NCBI GenBank assembly: GCA_029983505.1
Contig: JASBZK010000001.1
Location: forward strand, 52,458 to 116,457
Direction: 5' to 3'
DNA from: Porphyromonas sp.
GTDB taxonomy: Bacteria; Bacteroidota; Bacteroidia; Bacteroidales; Porphyromonadaceae
Length of the DNA stretch: 64,000 nt
Made by a program: the position numbers and the translations under genes
Part shown: one piece after another, positions 24,906 to 33,841 of the stretch
How the letters are laid out: every line of letters starts with the position of its first letter
Position numbering within the stretch: position 1 is the first letter of the stretch
Notes under the pieces: model-generated
Told to the model about the DNA's origin: nothing
The model's database searches: none
What the model saw: only the letters and a program-made list of their open reading frames with translations

Positions 24906-26003
24906 TCAGATCTCTTCGGTCCCGAGGGAACGCCATTTCTCGACAAGGGCGCTCATATCCGCCGGGAGCGGCGCCTCGAAAAATAGATCCCGCTTCAGGA
25001 CGGGGTGAAAGAACCCCAGACTCTCTGCGTGCAGCACCTGGCGTGGGCAGATCTCGAAGCAGTTGTGGACAAACTTCCGGTACGAACCGTCGCGCCTCCC
25101 CCTCAGTATCTGGTCGCCGCCATAAGCCGAGTCGTTGAAGATCGGGTGCCCGAGCGACTTCATGTGCACCCTTATCTGGTGCGTGCGTCCCGTCTCGAGA
25201 CGGCATTCGATGAGCGCCACGAAGCCCAGTTTTTCTTTCGTCGTCCAGTGCGTCACGGCCGTCTTACCCTCCTCTCCCTCATAGGGGCAGGTGGTGTAGA
25301 TGAGGCGGTTGCGCGGATCACGGACGAGATTGGTACGCACGGTGCCTTCGTCTTCCTTGGGAACGCCCCACACGAGTGCCTTGTAGCTCCGCTTCGTGGT
25401 CTTATGAAAGAACTGTTTGCCGAGTGCGCTTTTGACTTCCGGTGTCTTGGCGATGACGAGGAGTCCGCTCGTGTCTTTGTCGATGCGGTGCACGAGACCG
25501 AGGCGCGGATCGGAGGGGTCGAAGTTTTGCTCGTCTCTGAGGTAAAAGGCGAGGGCGTTAAGGAGGGTGCCGGAGTAATTGCCGTGACCGGGGTGGACGA
25601 CCATACCGGGCGGCTTATTGACCACAAGCAGGTACTCGTCTTCGTAGACGACGTCGAGCGGAATATCCTCCGGGACGACCGGGTCGCCTTCGTAGGGCGG
25701 ACGCTCGAGGCGGAGGGAGATGCGGTCGAAGGGTTTGACCTTATAGTTCGACTTCACCGGCTTGTCGCCTACGAAGATCGCCCCTGCCTCCGCAGACATC
25801 TGTATGCGGTTGCGGGAGACGTGGGGAAGCCGGTCCGTGAGAAACTTGTCGATCCTTAGGGGTTTCTGCCCTTCGTCGGCCGTGATCGAAAGGTGTTCGT
25901 AGAGCCGGGCGGGGGCGTCGGACGGCTCGGAAGGACTGCCTATCTCGTCATCGGCGAAGAGGTCTTCCTCACCGAAGTCCGTTTCAAAATCAGAACCAGT
26001 CAT
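24906..26003 (-). CDS. rluD: 23S rRNA pseudouridine synthase, RluD family
   Basis: 365 residues. It has an acidic N-terminal extension (about 1-35), an S4 RNA-binding domain (RIDKFLTDRLPHVSRNRIQMSAEAGAIFVG) and a catalytic domain with the invariant Asp in HRIDKDTSGLLV. Later motifs are YKALVWG, TGRTHQIRVHM and RQVLHAESLGF. It isomerises uridines in helix 69 of 23S rRNA if a true RluD; RluC/RluA specificity cannot be excluded. It overlaps the PASTA gene by 14 bp in another frame, so the two are translationally coupled. Confidence 0.92.
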   Translation of the reverse strand: MTGSDFETDFGEEDLFADDEIGSPSEPSDAPARLYEHLSITADEGQKPLRIDKFLTDRLPHVSRNRIQMSAEAGAIFVGDKPVKSNYKVKPFDRISLRLERPPYEGDPVVPEDIPLDVVYEDEYLLVVNKPPGMVVHPGHGNYSGTLLNALAFYLRDEQNFDPSDPRLGLVHRIDKDTSGLLVIAKTPEVKSALGKQFFHKTTKRSYKALVWGVPKEDEGTVRTNLVRDPRNRLIYTTCPYEGEEGKTAVTHWTTKEKLGFVALIECRLETGRTHQIRVHMKSLGHPIFNDSAYGGDQILRGRRDGSYRKFVHNCFEICPRQVLHAESLGFFHPVLKRDLFFEAPLPADMSALVEKWRSLGTEEI

Positions 26004-26763
26004 CCGGATCGCTTTGGGTGGTGTTGCTTCCGTTGCCCGTGTCGGGACCGGTGGTGGGCTCGCTACCTCTCTCGGGAGCGGCTCCGCCGGAGCTTTTTGC
26101 CAGAGAGTCCCTCAGAAGGGCGTCTTCGACCATCATCAGACTGTCGAGGAGGGGTGCGGAGGAGACTTCGAGGACGATGGGTGTATTTACCGCGAGGCGG
26201 TTACCCGAGATGAGGGCGAGACCTGTGGCGCCGTCTTTGACAGCGAGGACAAGGTCGTTGAATTCTCCCGGGACAAACCTCTCAATTACGTTCGTGAAGC
26301 CCGCACCCCGCAGCGTGGCGATGGCCTGGCGCTTGGAGAGCTGGAGGACTTGCGGCAGTGCGATCTGGCGGGCGCTATTGGCGTTCACGGTGACGAAGAT
26401 GACACGGTTACTCTTCACTTTGGAGCCTTGGCGCGGATTGGTGTCCATCACCACACCGGGCTTCGCGGAGTCCACGAAGACGGAGTCGATGATCTCCATC
26501 CGGAGGTCGAGCTTACGAAAGGCCTCCTCTGCCTCTGCTCTGGAGAGCCCCGCCACTTCGGGTACCGTGACGGCGTCGCCCCATCTGGTGTAGAGCTTGA
26601 GGAATCCCATAGTACCCCACAGCAGCAAGACCCCTGCTGCCAAGATGAGCGCTATATTTAGGACGATGAGGGCGCACCCGCCCTTTTCCCTCTTGCGTGC
26701 GGGCTCTCCGGGGGGCTCTGTCCCCGGCGTGTTATTTTCCTTGTAGGACTGATAGTCTGCCAT
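25990..26763 (-). CDS. single-pass membrane protein with two PASTA domains
   Basis: 257 residues from ATG 26763 (MADYQSYKENN). A short cytoplasmic part precedes a membrane helix at about 33-55 (CALIVLNIALILAAGVLLLW). PASTA domain 1 is at about 68-130 (VTVPEVAGLSRAEAEEAF...NPRQGSKVKSNRVIFVTVN) and PASTA domain 2 at about 138-203. A low-complexity Ser/Gly/Thr tail follows. PASTA domains bind muropeptides or lipid II in other proteins, but no kinase or transpeptidase domain is attached here. Pairing with rluD is common in Bacteroidetes. Promoter box TAAATTTG at 26826-26833 (minus). Confidence 0.88.
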   Translation of the reverse strand: MADYQSYKENNTPGTEPPGEPARKREKGGCALIVLNIALILAAGVLLLWGTMGFLKLYTRWGDAVTVPEVAGLSRAEAEEAFRKLDLRMEIIDSVFVDSAKPGVVMDTNPRQGSKVKSNRVIFVTVNANSARQIALPQVLQLSKRQAIATLRGAGFTNVIERFVPGEFNDLVLAVKDGATGLALISGNRLAVNTPIVLEVSSAPLLDSLMMVEDALLRDSLAKSSGGAAPERGSEPTTGPDTGNGSNTTQSDPDDWF

Positions 26764-26825
26764 TGTCAAATGCTGGTCTGTAGTTGATACCGGGGCACTT
26801 GAAGTGCCCCCTCCGGTCTCGCCTG

Positions 26826-26833
26826 CAAATTTA
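26826..26833 (-). promoter_or_regulatory. -7 element of PASTA-rluD operon
   Basis: Minus strand TAAATTTG, about 63 bp before ATG 26763. Confidence 0.5.
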
Positions 26834-26878
26834 CCAAAATATACCCGTGTCCCGCCTCCGTGTCCGCGGAGCCTTTTT

Positions 26879-26958
26879 GGTACAGACCGGGGCGACCGTC
26901 TCGGTCTGTATCTCCTTCCCGCTTCACACAGACCGGGACAAACTTCTCGGTCTGTACC
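26879..26958. repeat. paired palindromic repeat (REPIN-like), locus 7
   Basis: Hairpin A at 26879-26914 (GGTACAGACCGGGG / TCTCGGTCTGTATCTC) and hairpin B at 26925-26958 (CACACAGACCGGGA / TCTCGGTCTGTACC), between divergent genes. Confidence 0.85.
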
Positions 26959-27012
26959 AAATTTGCCTCCGGTTTGACCGATCCGTTTTTTCGATTTCTA
27001 ACTATAAAGGGG

Positions 27013-27020
27013 TATCTTTG
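27013..27020 (+). promoter_or_regulatory. proS -7 element
   Basis: TATCTTTG, 64 bp before ATG 27085. A T-run (26986-26990) sits near the -33 position but is not TTTG. Confidence 0.55.
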
Positions 27021-27084
27021 CACCCGGACATTCAGTGTGTCCCCCAATGCTGAACACAAACAAAGACAATCATATAAATTCATT

Positions 27085-28566
27085 ATGGCGAAAGAATCGA
27101 AGGGGCTTACCCCGAGAAGCGAAAATTACTCACAGTGGTACAATGAACTCGTCGTGCGGGCCGACCTCGCCGAAAACTCCGCTGTCCGAGGCTGTATGGT
27201 CATCAAGCCTTACGGCTATGCGATCTGGGAGAAGATGCAGCATATCTTGGACGGGATGTTTAAGGAGACCGGTCACATGAACGCTTACTTCCCCCTTCTC
27301 ATCCCGAAATCTTTCCTCAGCAAAGAGGCGGATCACGTCGAGGGCTTTGCCAAAGAGGCAGCTGTCGTGACCCACTACCGCCTCAAGACCAACCCCGACG
27401 GCACAGGGGTCGTCGTAGACCCCGAGGCCAAGCTTGAAGAGGAGCTCATCATACGCCCCACATCCGAAACCATCATCTGGAATACCTACAGGGGTTGGAT
27501 CCACTCTTGGCGCGATCTCCCGCTCCTCATTAATCAGTGGGCGAACGTGATGCGCTGGGAGATGCGTACCCGGCTTTTCCTCCGCACGGCCGAATTCCTC
27601 TGGCAGGAGGGACACACCGCACACGCCACGAGCGAGGAAGCGATGGAAGAGGCTACGCGGATGCTGAACGTCTACGCCAAGTTCGCCGAAGAGTTTATGG
27701 CCGTTCCCGTCATCAAGGGCGTCAAGACAGAGACCGAGCGTTTCGCCGGTGCCGTGGAGACCTTTACCATCGAAGCCCTGATGCAGGACGGTAAGGCTCT
27801 GCAGAGCGGCACTTCCCACTTCTTGGGACAAAATTTTGCCAAAGCCTTCGACGTGACTTTCTCGGACAAAGAAGGCAAGGAGCAATTGGTCTGGGCCACC
27901 TCCTGGGGCGTCTCCACCCGTCTGATGGGTGCGCTCATTATGGCGCACTCGGACGATAACGGACTCGTCCTCCCGCCCGTATTGGCGCCTATTCAGGTAG
28001 TGATGGTGCCGATCTACAAGAACGGCGAACAGCTTGCCGAGGTATCGGAAGCTTTCCGCCCCGTCATCGAGGCGCTCAAGGCCAAAGGCATCAGCGTGAA
28101 GTACGACGACAACGACAATAAGAAACCGGGCTGGAAGTTCGCAGAGTACGAGCTCAAAGGTGTCCCCGTGCGTCTCGCCATAGGTGCCCGCGATCTCGAG
28201 AACGGCACCGTCGAAATCATGCGACGCGATACTCTGGAGAAGGAAACAGTGCCTTTTGACGGCATCGCAGACCGCATCCCCGCTCTTCTGGATGAGATAC
28301 AGAAAAACATCTTCCAAAAAGCCCTCGATTACCGCACCACCCACACCTATAAGGTGGACACCTACGAAGAGTTCAAGCAAAAACTCGACGAAGGCGGTTT
28401 CATCCTCGCCCACTGGGACGGTACCGCGGAGACCGAAGCGAAGATCAAGGAAGAGACCAAAGCCACGATTCGCTGCATCCCTCTGGATGCACCCGATGAA
28501 CCGGGCGTGGACTTCTACTCCGGTAAGCCCTCCGAGAGGCGGGTACTCTTTGCGAGAGCCTATTGA
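27085..28566 (+). CDS. proS: prolyl-tRNA synthetase
   Basis: 493 residues from ATG 27085 (MAKESKGLTPRSENYSQWYN). A longer in-frame opening upstream crosses the repeat and promoter and is not coding. Class II core: motif 2 region MRWEMRTRLFLRTAEFLWQEGHTAH, ligand loop TFTIEALMQDGKALQSGTSHFLGQNFAKAF, motif 3 WATSWGVSTRLMGALIMAHSDD. An anticodon-binding domain and the extra C-terminal domain ending GKPSERRVLFARAY follow. This is the short eukaryote/archaea-like type without the bacterial editing insertion. Single gene with its own promoter and terminator. Confidence 0.97.
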   Translation: MAKESKGLTPRSENYSQWYNELVVRADLAENSAVRGCMVIKPYGYAIWEKMQHILDGMFKETGHMNAYFPLLIPKSFLSKEADHVEGFAKEAAVVTHYRLKTNPDGTGVVVDPEAKLEEELIIRPTSETIIWNTYRGWIHSWRDLPLLINQWANVMRWEMRTRLFLRTAEFLWQEGHTAHATSEEAMEEATRMLNVYAKFAEEFMAVPVIKGVKTETERFAGAVETFTIEALMQDGKALQSGTSHFLGQNFAKAFDVTFSDKEGKEQLVWATSWGVSTRLMGALIMAHSDDNGLVLPPVLAPIQVVMVPIYKNGEQLAEVSEAFRPVIEALKAKGISVKYDDNDNKKPGWKFAEYELKGVPVRLAIGARDLENGTVEIMRRDTLEKETVPFDGIADRIPALLDEIQKNIFQKALDYRTTHTYKVDTYEEFKQKLDEGGFILAHWDGTAETEAKIKEETKATIRCIPLDAPDEPGVDFYSGKPSERRVLFARAY

Positions 28567-28581
28567 TATTTTCAGAGAAAG

Positions 28582-28610
28582 AAGCACGGCGACAGGGTCC
28601 GTGCTTTTTT
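28582..28610 (+). terminator. proS terminator
   Basis: AAGCACGG / CCGTGCTT stem with T6 following, 16 bp after the stop codon. Confidence 0.85.
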
Positions 28611-28613
28611 CTT

Positions 28614-28694
28614 GGTACGTACCTCGCAAGTTTTTCGGTCCGTATCTCGCAGGGAAACCGGCCTGTATCTCGCTCTCTTCTCGGTCTGTATCTC
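28614..28694. repeat. palindromic repeat cluster, locus 8
   Basis: Hairpin at 28614-28648 (GGTACGTACCTCG / TTCGGTCCGTATCTC) followed by two right-arm-like half sites (CGGCCTGTATCTCG, TCGGTCTGTATCTCC). Confidence 0.65.
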
Positions 28695-28710
28695 CTTTTG
28701 CTGCCTCACG

Positions 28711-29505
28711 ATGACTGCTGCTTTGCTCGCCGGGGGCGTCGCCGTCGCCCTCCTCCTCGTCCTTCTTGCCGACTTTCTGAAAAGGAAGTCCGCGGAGAGG
28801 AAAGCAAAAGGAGTGCGTGAATCCTTAACCCCGACGGAAGAAAATAGGGGAGAAGCGTCTCCCTTCGCCCTCGAAGAGGCGCCTTCGGGAGCGGCGCCCT
28901 TTTATGCCGTAGTAGACTTCCAGACGACGGGACTCTCGGTGGAAGAGGGCGCGGAGTCCGGAATCATCCAGGCGGCTTGGCTGATTCTCGACAAAGAGTT
29001 CAGGGTCATTAAGAGACGCTTAAGCCTCGTCCGGCAGACGGAACACAGTTCGTATGAGGCGCAGATGGTACACCATATCCCTTATGAGAAGATACAGGAG
29101 TACGGACTTCCGGAGCAAGAAGTGATTCGTGACCTCCTCCTTGACCTCGAGGCAAGTCCGGTATGGGTCTTCCATAACGCCGCTTTCGACCTCGCCATTT
29201 TGCGCGGTGCGCTGAGGCGGTGTGCGCTCACGGTGTCGGAAGACTTCCGAAGCCGTTCGGTCTTCTGCACGATGACCTTCCTTCCGGAGCTCTCAGTCGG
29301 GGAAAAGGAGGAGAAATACCCCTCTCTCATCAGTCTGGCGGCTCGTCTGATGGGCTGCAACTGGCCCCGTCACCGCTTCACCCGGGGATTGACCGCGTGG
29401 CGTAACGTCTGCCTCACCCGTGTCTGTCTCCGTGTACTCACGGAGCGGTATCCGGACAGGGTCGCGCCCCACTTCGATCCTGTGTCTCACTTCCTCGCCT
29501 CATAA
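28711..29505 (+). CDS. membrane-anchored DEDD exonuclease-like protein, active site degenerate
   Basis: 264 residues from ATG 28711. An N-terminal membrane helix (about 2-21) with positive residues after it (KRKSAERKAK) anchors the protein, facing the cytoplasm by the positive-inside rule. The rest is an RNase T/DnaQ-like fold: motif I FYAVVDFQTTG (D69, but Gln71 where the family has Glu), motif II HNAAFDLAIL (D160) and motif III HRFTRGL (H221 kept, Gly226 where the second Asp is expected). Two of four metal-binding acids are therefore missing, which argues for a binding rather than a nuclease role. Related Bacteroidetes proteins are listed as 3'-5' exonucleases. Convergent with mscL across a shared terminator. 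Confidence 0.78.
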   Translation: MTAALLAGGVAVALLLVLLADFLKRKSAERKAKGVRESLTPTEENRGEASPFALEEAPSGAAPFYAVVDFQTTGLSVEEGAESGIIQAAWLILDKEFRVIKRRLSLVRQTEHSSYEAQMVHHIPYEKIQEYGLPEQEVIRDLLLDLEASPVWVFHNAAFDLAILRGALRRCALTVSEDFRSRSVFCTMTFLPELSVGEKEEKYPSLISLAARLMGCNWPRHRFTRGLTAWRNVCLTRVCLRVLTERYPDRVAPHFDPVSHFLAS

Positions 29506-29509
29506 AGCA

Positions 29510-29543
29510 CCCCCGACGGCAGGAATGCCATCGGGGGATTTTC
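29510..29543 (+). terminator. terminator between convergent exonuclease-like gene and mscL
   Basis: CCCCCGACGGC / GCCATCGGGGG stem (one mismatch) with a 6-base loop, followed by ATTTTCT, directly after the stop at 29505. Confidence 0.8.
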
Positions 29544-29589
29544 TGATTAGGAGAGAGGTCTGTGTCGGAATGCCTCTCCGGTAGCAGTC

Positions 29590-29994
29590 TTACTTCTTAA
29601 GGGCGTCGCGAATCTCACGGAGCAGGATGATCTCCTCGCTCGGAGCCGCGGGTGCTGCCTCTTCCTTCTTTTTCAGACTGTTGATGCCTTTGATGACGGT
29701 GAAGATGGCGAGTGCGATGATGAGGAAGCTCACGATCGTCTGGATGAACTGGCCCCACATGATTGCGGCTTCGGGCTTGACGATTTCGCCGTTTTCGACC
29801 ACAGCCTCGCTCAGCACGTATTTGAGCTCGGAGAAGTTGACGTTACCGATCAGTTTGCCGAGCGGGGGCATAATGATGTCGTTCACGAACGAGGTGACGA
29901 TGGCGCCGAAGGCACCGCCCATCACAACGCCGACGGCCATATCGACCACGTTGCCTCTGACTGCAAACTCTTTGAATTCTTTGAAAAAGCCCAT
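29590..29994 (-). CDS. mscL: large-conductance mechanosensitive channel
   Basis: 134 residues, normal length. The N-terminal amphipathic helix (MGFFKEFKEFAVRGN) and TM1 (VVDMAVGVVMGGAFGAIVTS, the gate) are followed by a periplasmic loop, TM2 (FIQTIVSFLIIALAIFTVIKG) and a cytoplasmic helix bundle ending EEIILLREIRDALKK. It releases solutes under hypo-osmotic shock. Confidence 0.97.
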   Translation of the reverse strand: MGFFKEFKEFAVRGNVVDMAVGVVMGGAFGAIVTSFVNDIIMPPLGKLIGNVNFSELKYVLSEAVVENGEIVKPEAAIMWGQFIQTIVSFLIIALAIFTVIKGINSLKKKEEAAPAAPSEEIILLREIRDALKK

Positions 29995-30139
29995 ATAGTT
30001 GGTTCTGTTTGGGATAAAGTCGCTGACGGGACTGCCCCGATCAGCAGGGGTTGTGGTAAATAATAATGAGGTTCTTGCCTGTTGTCCGATTGCCTTTCGG
30101 AGCGGAAGATTTCGGTAGCTCGAAGCCCCCGGAAATCTT

Positions 30140-30221
30140 GGCCTGTATCACCTTCTTTCGAGACCCGTACCGAGACAGAAACTTCGGCCTGTGTCCGGCT
30201 CTTCTCCCGGTACGTACCTCG
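30140..30221. repeat. palindromic repeat cluster, locus 9
   Basis: One hairpin at about 30164-30197 (ACCCGTACCGAGA / CTTCGGCCTGTGTCC) flanked by a right half site (GGCCTGTATC, 30140-30149) and a CCCGGTACGTACCTC arm ending at 30220. Partly degenerate. Confidence 0.6.
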
Positions 30222-30235
30222 CTTGCGGCACTTCT

Positions 30236-31810
30236 CTATGGGCGAAACTCGTCTTCGCCCATCATATCGTCGCCGATTGGATCGAATCCGTCCCCGCCGA
30301 CGGTCATACTCCGACCGCCCTTTTGGTTGAACTTGGACTCCATCGTCACGGTGACAGCGCCCGACATCCCGCCATTCTCTGCCGAGTAATCCGGCTTGAA
30401 CTTGATGATGCTGCTCACGAACTGCATCATTACCGTATCCGTGGGACCGTTGCGGTGCTTGGCGATGATGAACTGCGCCATCCCCTTGAGGCTGCGACCG
30501 TTCGGATCCTCGGTGATGCCGTAGTAATCGGGTCTGTGGATGAAACAAACCATGTCGGCATCTTGTTCGATCGCACCCGACTCGCGAAGGTCCGAGAGCT
30601 GAGGCTCCTTGCCCTCGTTGGTGCGCTCGGAGCGGCGTACCTGTGAGAGTGCGATGACGGTGATATTAAGCTCCTTGGCAAGACCTTTGAGGGAGCGGGA
30701 TATAGTGGAGACCTCCTGCTCGCGGTTCGAGTTTTTGCCCATCAGACCGCTCGCGGTCATAAGCTGGAGGTAGTCGATGAAGATGACGCGAACCCCCTCG
30801 GTGCGGACGAGACGGCGTGCCTTGCTTCGGAGGTCGAAGATGCTGATACCGGGCGTGTCGTCGATGAAGATGGGGGCATTTTCCAGGGAGCTTATGCCAT
30901 TGGTGAGCTTGGCCATCTGGTCGCGGGAGAGGATGCCGCGCTTCACGTTTTCGTTGGGGATCTCAGTGTGGTTGACGACGAGACGGAGCATCATCTGGTT
31001 CTTGCTCATTTCGAGTGAGAAGATGCCTACGCCCACGTTGTGCTCCACGGCCATAGCCCGTGCCATCGAGATAAGGAGTGCCGTCTTACCCATACCCGGT
31101 CGGGCGGCGATGATCACGAGGTCACTCTTTTGCCAACCGCTGGTGAGCTTGTCGAGGTCGGGATAGCCGGTGGAGACGCCCGAAAGACCGCCTTCGTGTT
31201 CGGCGGCCTTTTGGATCTCTTCGAGGGTCTGGGGGAGGAGGTCTTTGAGGGACTGGACGTCGTCCTTATTGGTGCCTTGGGTGATCTCGAAAAGGCGGCT
31301 CTCCGCGTCCTGCATCGTGTCCGTGACGCTGATCTCTTCGTCGTAGGCGTTTTGGATCACCTGGTTCCCGAAGGTGATGAGCTCGCGCTGCACCATCTTG
31401 TCGTAAAGGAGCCGTGCGTGGGCTTCGAGGTGGGCGGTGCTATTGACGATGGCGGCGAGCTCGGGGATGTAGGTCAGTCCCTGTGTCGCTTTGAGCTCGC
31501 CCATAAGGCGGAGCTTCTCGATGACCGTCTGGATGTCGATCGGCTTCTCCTCTATCGCGAGGAGCTGTATCGCATGGTAGATGGTGCGGTGGCGCGGATC
31601 GTAGAAGCAGTCGGGGCTGAGGATTTCGCCCACTTGGGAGAAGGCGTCTTTCTCCAAAACCAAGGCTCCGAGCACGAGACGCTCGATGTCGAGGTTATTT
31701 GGGGGGATGGAGTTGGAGAGATTTTTGACCACGCCTGCGGGGAGGACGCTCGTCCTTTTGGAGAAAGGTCCGTTTCCGAGCATTTGGGGTGCAGAGTTCG
31801 AGTCAGCCAT
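30236..31810 (-). CDS. dnaB: replicative DNA helicase DnaB
   Basis: 524 residues. The N-terminal DnaG-interacting domain is NNLDIERLVLGALVLEKDAF, and the RecA-like motor has Walker A ARPGMGKTAL and Walker B VRVIFIDYLQLM. Later motifs are SQVRRSERTNEGKEPQLSDLRESGAIEQDADMV and HRPDYYG. The ~50-residue acidic/Gly tail (ending DDMMGEDEFRP) is typical of Bacteroidetes DnaB. No intein is present. Repeat loci lie on both sides. It unwinds the replication fork as a hexamer. Confidence 0.98.
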   Translation of the reverse strand: MADSNSAPQMLGNGPFSKRTSVLPAGVVKNLSNSIPPNNLDIERLVLGALVLEKDAFSQVGEILSPDCFYDPRHRTIYHAIQLLAIEEKPIDIQTVIEKLRLMGELKATQGLTYIPELAAIVNSTAHLEAHARLLYDKMVQRELITFGNQVIQNAYDEEISVTDTMQDAESRLFEITQGTNKDDVQSLKDLLPQTLEEIQKAAEHEGGLSGVSTGYPDLDKLTSGWQKSDLVIIAARPGMGKTALLISMARAMAVEHNVGVGIFSLEMSKNQMMLRLVVNHTEIPNENVKRGILSRDQMAKLTNGISSLENAPIFIDDTPGISIFDLRSKARRLVRTEGVRVIFIDYLQLMTASGLMGKNSNREQEVSTISRSLKGLAKELNITVIALSQVRRSERTNEGKEPQLSDLRESGAIEQDADMVCFIHRPDYYGITEDPNGRSLKGMAQFIIAKHRNGPTDTVMMQFVSSIIKFKPDYSAENGGMSGAVTVTMESKFNQKGGRSMTVGGDGFDPIGDDMMGEDEFRP

Positions 31811-31863
31811 TTTAGAGGGTTCTGTGGGTAGTTTCGGTTTATGTCCGTGTAAAGGATGAGGAA

Positions 31864-31944
31864 GGTACGTACCGGGGATATGTCCGGGTACAGACCGAAA
31901 TTTTTGCGCCGGCCTGTACCAAATCTTCTCCCCGGTCTGTGTGA
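31864..31944. repeat. palindromic repeat cluster, locus 10
   Basis: GGTACGTACCGGGG (31864-31877), GGGTACAGACCGAAA (31886-31900), CCGGCCTGTACC (31909-31920) and CCCCGGTCTGTG (31931-31942). The second and third form one hairpin around TTTTTGCG, nested inside the outer pair. Confidence 0.7.
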
Positions 31945-31948
31945 GATT

Positions 31949-33736
31949 TTAGTCGAGCTTGAGGACGGCGAGGAAGGCTTTTTGGGGCACTTCGACGTTG
32001 CCGATCTGCTTCATCCGCTTTTTGCCTTCCTTCTGCTTCTCGAGGAGTTTGCGCTTACGGGATACGTCGCCGCCGTAGCACTTGGCTGTCACGTCTTTGC
32101 GCACGGCTTTGATCGTCTCTCTGGCGATGACTTTGGCGCCTATGGCCGCTTGGATGGCGATTTCGAATTGCTGGCGGGGAATCAGTTCCTTGAGCTTCTC
32201 GCAGATGCGCCGACCCATTGGTACGGCGTTGTCCGCGTGGGTGAGGAAAGAGAGGGCATCCACCTGCTCGCCATTGAGCAGGATGTCCACCTTCACGAGG
32301 CGGGAGGGGCGGTAGTCGTGAACCTGGTAGTCGAATGAGGCGTAACCGCGGGAGACGCTCTTGAGACGGTCGTAGAAGTCGATGACGATTTCTCCGAGGG
32401 GCAGATCGTAGGTGAGCTCGATTCGGTTGCCGAAGAGGTAGTCCTGCTTGATGAGCTCTCCCCGCTTGCCGAGGCAAAGGGTCATAATCGGACCGATGTA
32501 GTCGGTCGTCGTAATGATGGAGGCACGTATGAAGGGCTCTTTGATGAAGTCTATGAGCGTGGGATCGGGTAGCCCGGAGGGGTTGTGGACTTCGATCTCT
32601 TCGCCTTTCTTGGTGTGGACGAGGTAGGAGACGTTCGGCACCGTGGTGATGACGCTCATATCATACTCCCGGTCGAGCCGCTCCTGTATGATCTCCATGT
32701 GCAGAAGTCCGAGGAAGCCGCAGCGGAAACCGAAGCCGAGTGCTGCCGAGCTCTCGGGCTGAAAGGTGAGGGAGGCATCGTTGAGCTGGAGCTTTTCGAG
32801 CGAAGTGCGGAGGTTCTCGAACTCGTCCGGCGTGATCGGATAGACCCCTGCAAAGACCATCGGCTTGACCTCCTCGAAGCCTGCGATGGCTTTGTCTGCG
32901 GGATTGTCGAGTGCCGTGATGGTGTCGCCCACCTTCACTTCTTTGCTCGTCTTGATGCCCGAGATGATGTAGCCCACGTCTCCGGTCTTGATTTCCTCTT
33001 TCGGCACCATAGAGAGCTTGAGGGTCCCGACTTCGTCCGCGTCGTACTCCTTGCCGGTGTTGATGAACTTCACCCTCTCCCCTTTGTGAATCGAACCGTT
33101 CACCACCTTGAAATAAGCGATGATCCCCCGGAAGGAGTTAAAGACCGAGTCGAAGATGAGTGCCTGCAGCGGCGCGTCGGGGTCGCCCTTCGGAGCGGGG
33201 ATGCGCTCCACGACGGCGCGGAGGATCTCTTCGACCCCTTCGCCTGTTTTGCCCGACGCCCGGATAATCTCGGACGGGTCGACGCCCAGGAGATTCACCA
33301 CTTCGTCCCCCACTTCCTCAGGGCGTGCGCTCTCGAGGTCTATTTTGTTCAGGACTGGGATGATGACGAGGTCGTGTTCGAGCGCCATATAGAGGTTGGA
33401 TATGGTCTGCGCCTGTACCCCCTGGGAAGCGTCCACGATGAGGAGCGCGCCCTCGCACGCGGCGATGGAGCGGGACACTTCGTAGGAGAAGTCCACGTGC
33501 CCCGGGGTGTCGATGAGATTAAGCACATACTCTTCGCCGTCGAGTGTGTAGTCCATCTGGATGGCATGGCTCTTAATCGTGATGCCGCGCTCCCGCTCCA
33601 AGTCCATATCGTCAAGCACTTGGTCCTGAGCTTCCCGCTCGGAGACGGTCTTGGTGTACTCGAGGAGACGGTCGGCAAGGGTACTCTTGCCGTGGTCAAT
33701 ATGGGCTATGATGCAAAAGTTGCGTATATGCTTCAT
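31949..33736 (-). CDS. lepA: elongation factor 4 (LepA)
   Basis: 595 residues, standard length. The GTPase domain has G1 AHIDHGKST, G2 ERGITIK, G3 DTPGHVDF and G4 NKID. The LepA-specific C-terminal domain ends GNVEVPQKAFLAVLKLD. It acts on ribosomes under ionic or cold stress and in initiation. It has its own TATCTTTG box at 33779-33786. Confidence 0.98.
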   Translation of the reverse strand: MKHIRNFCIIAHIDHGKSTLADRLLEYTKTVSEREAQDQVLDDMDLERERGITIKSHAIQMDYTLDGEEYVLNLIDTPGHVDFSYEVSRSIAACEGALLIVDASQGVQAQTISNLYMALEHDLVIIPVLNKIDLESARPEEVGDEVVNLLGVDPSEIIRASGKTGEGVEEILRAVVERIPAPKGDPDAPLQALIFDSVFNSFRGIIAYFKVVNGSIHKGERVKFINTGKEYDADEVGTLKLSMVPKEEIKTGDVGYIISGIKTSKEVKVGDTITALDNPADKAIAGFEEVKPMVFAGVYPITPDEFENLRTSLEKLQLNDASLTFQPESSAALGFGFRCGFLGLLHMEIIQERLDREYDMSVITTVPNVSYLVHTKKGEEIEVHNPSGLPDPTLIDFIKEPFIRASIITTTDYIGPIMTLCLGKRGELIKQDYLFGNRIELTYDLPLGEIVIDFYDRLKSVSRGYASFDYQVHDYRPSRLVKVDILLNGEQVDALSFLTHADNAVPMGRRICEKLKELIPRQQFEIAIQAAIGAKVIARETIKAVRKDVTAKCYGGDVSRKRKLLEKQKEGKKRMKQIGNVEVPQKAFLAVLKLD

Positions 33737-33778
33737 CTGAACTCTTTTGTTGCGTAAAATCTATGGGGAATATCCCTA

Positions 33779-33786
33779 CAAAGATA
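33779..33786 (-). promoter_or_regulatory. lepA -7 element
   Basis: Minus strand TATCTTTG, 43 bp before the start codon. Confidence 0.55.
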
Positions 33787-33841
33787 CCCTTTATAGTCCT
33801 AATTCGGAAGATGGGGTGCAGCCATCCCGGGAGAAAATTTG

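Noticed and set aside
25990..26003. 14-bp overlap of rluD and the PASTA gene considered as a frameshift
   Set aside because: Both proteins are complete with normal termini. Short overlaps of this kind are common in coupled genes (compare ispH/cmk and folK/ruvX here).
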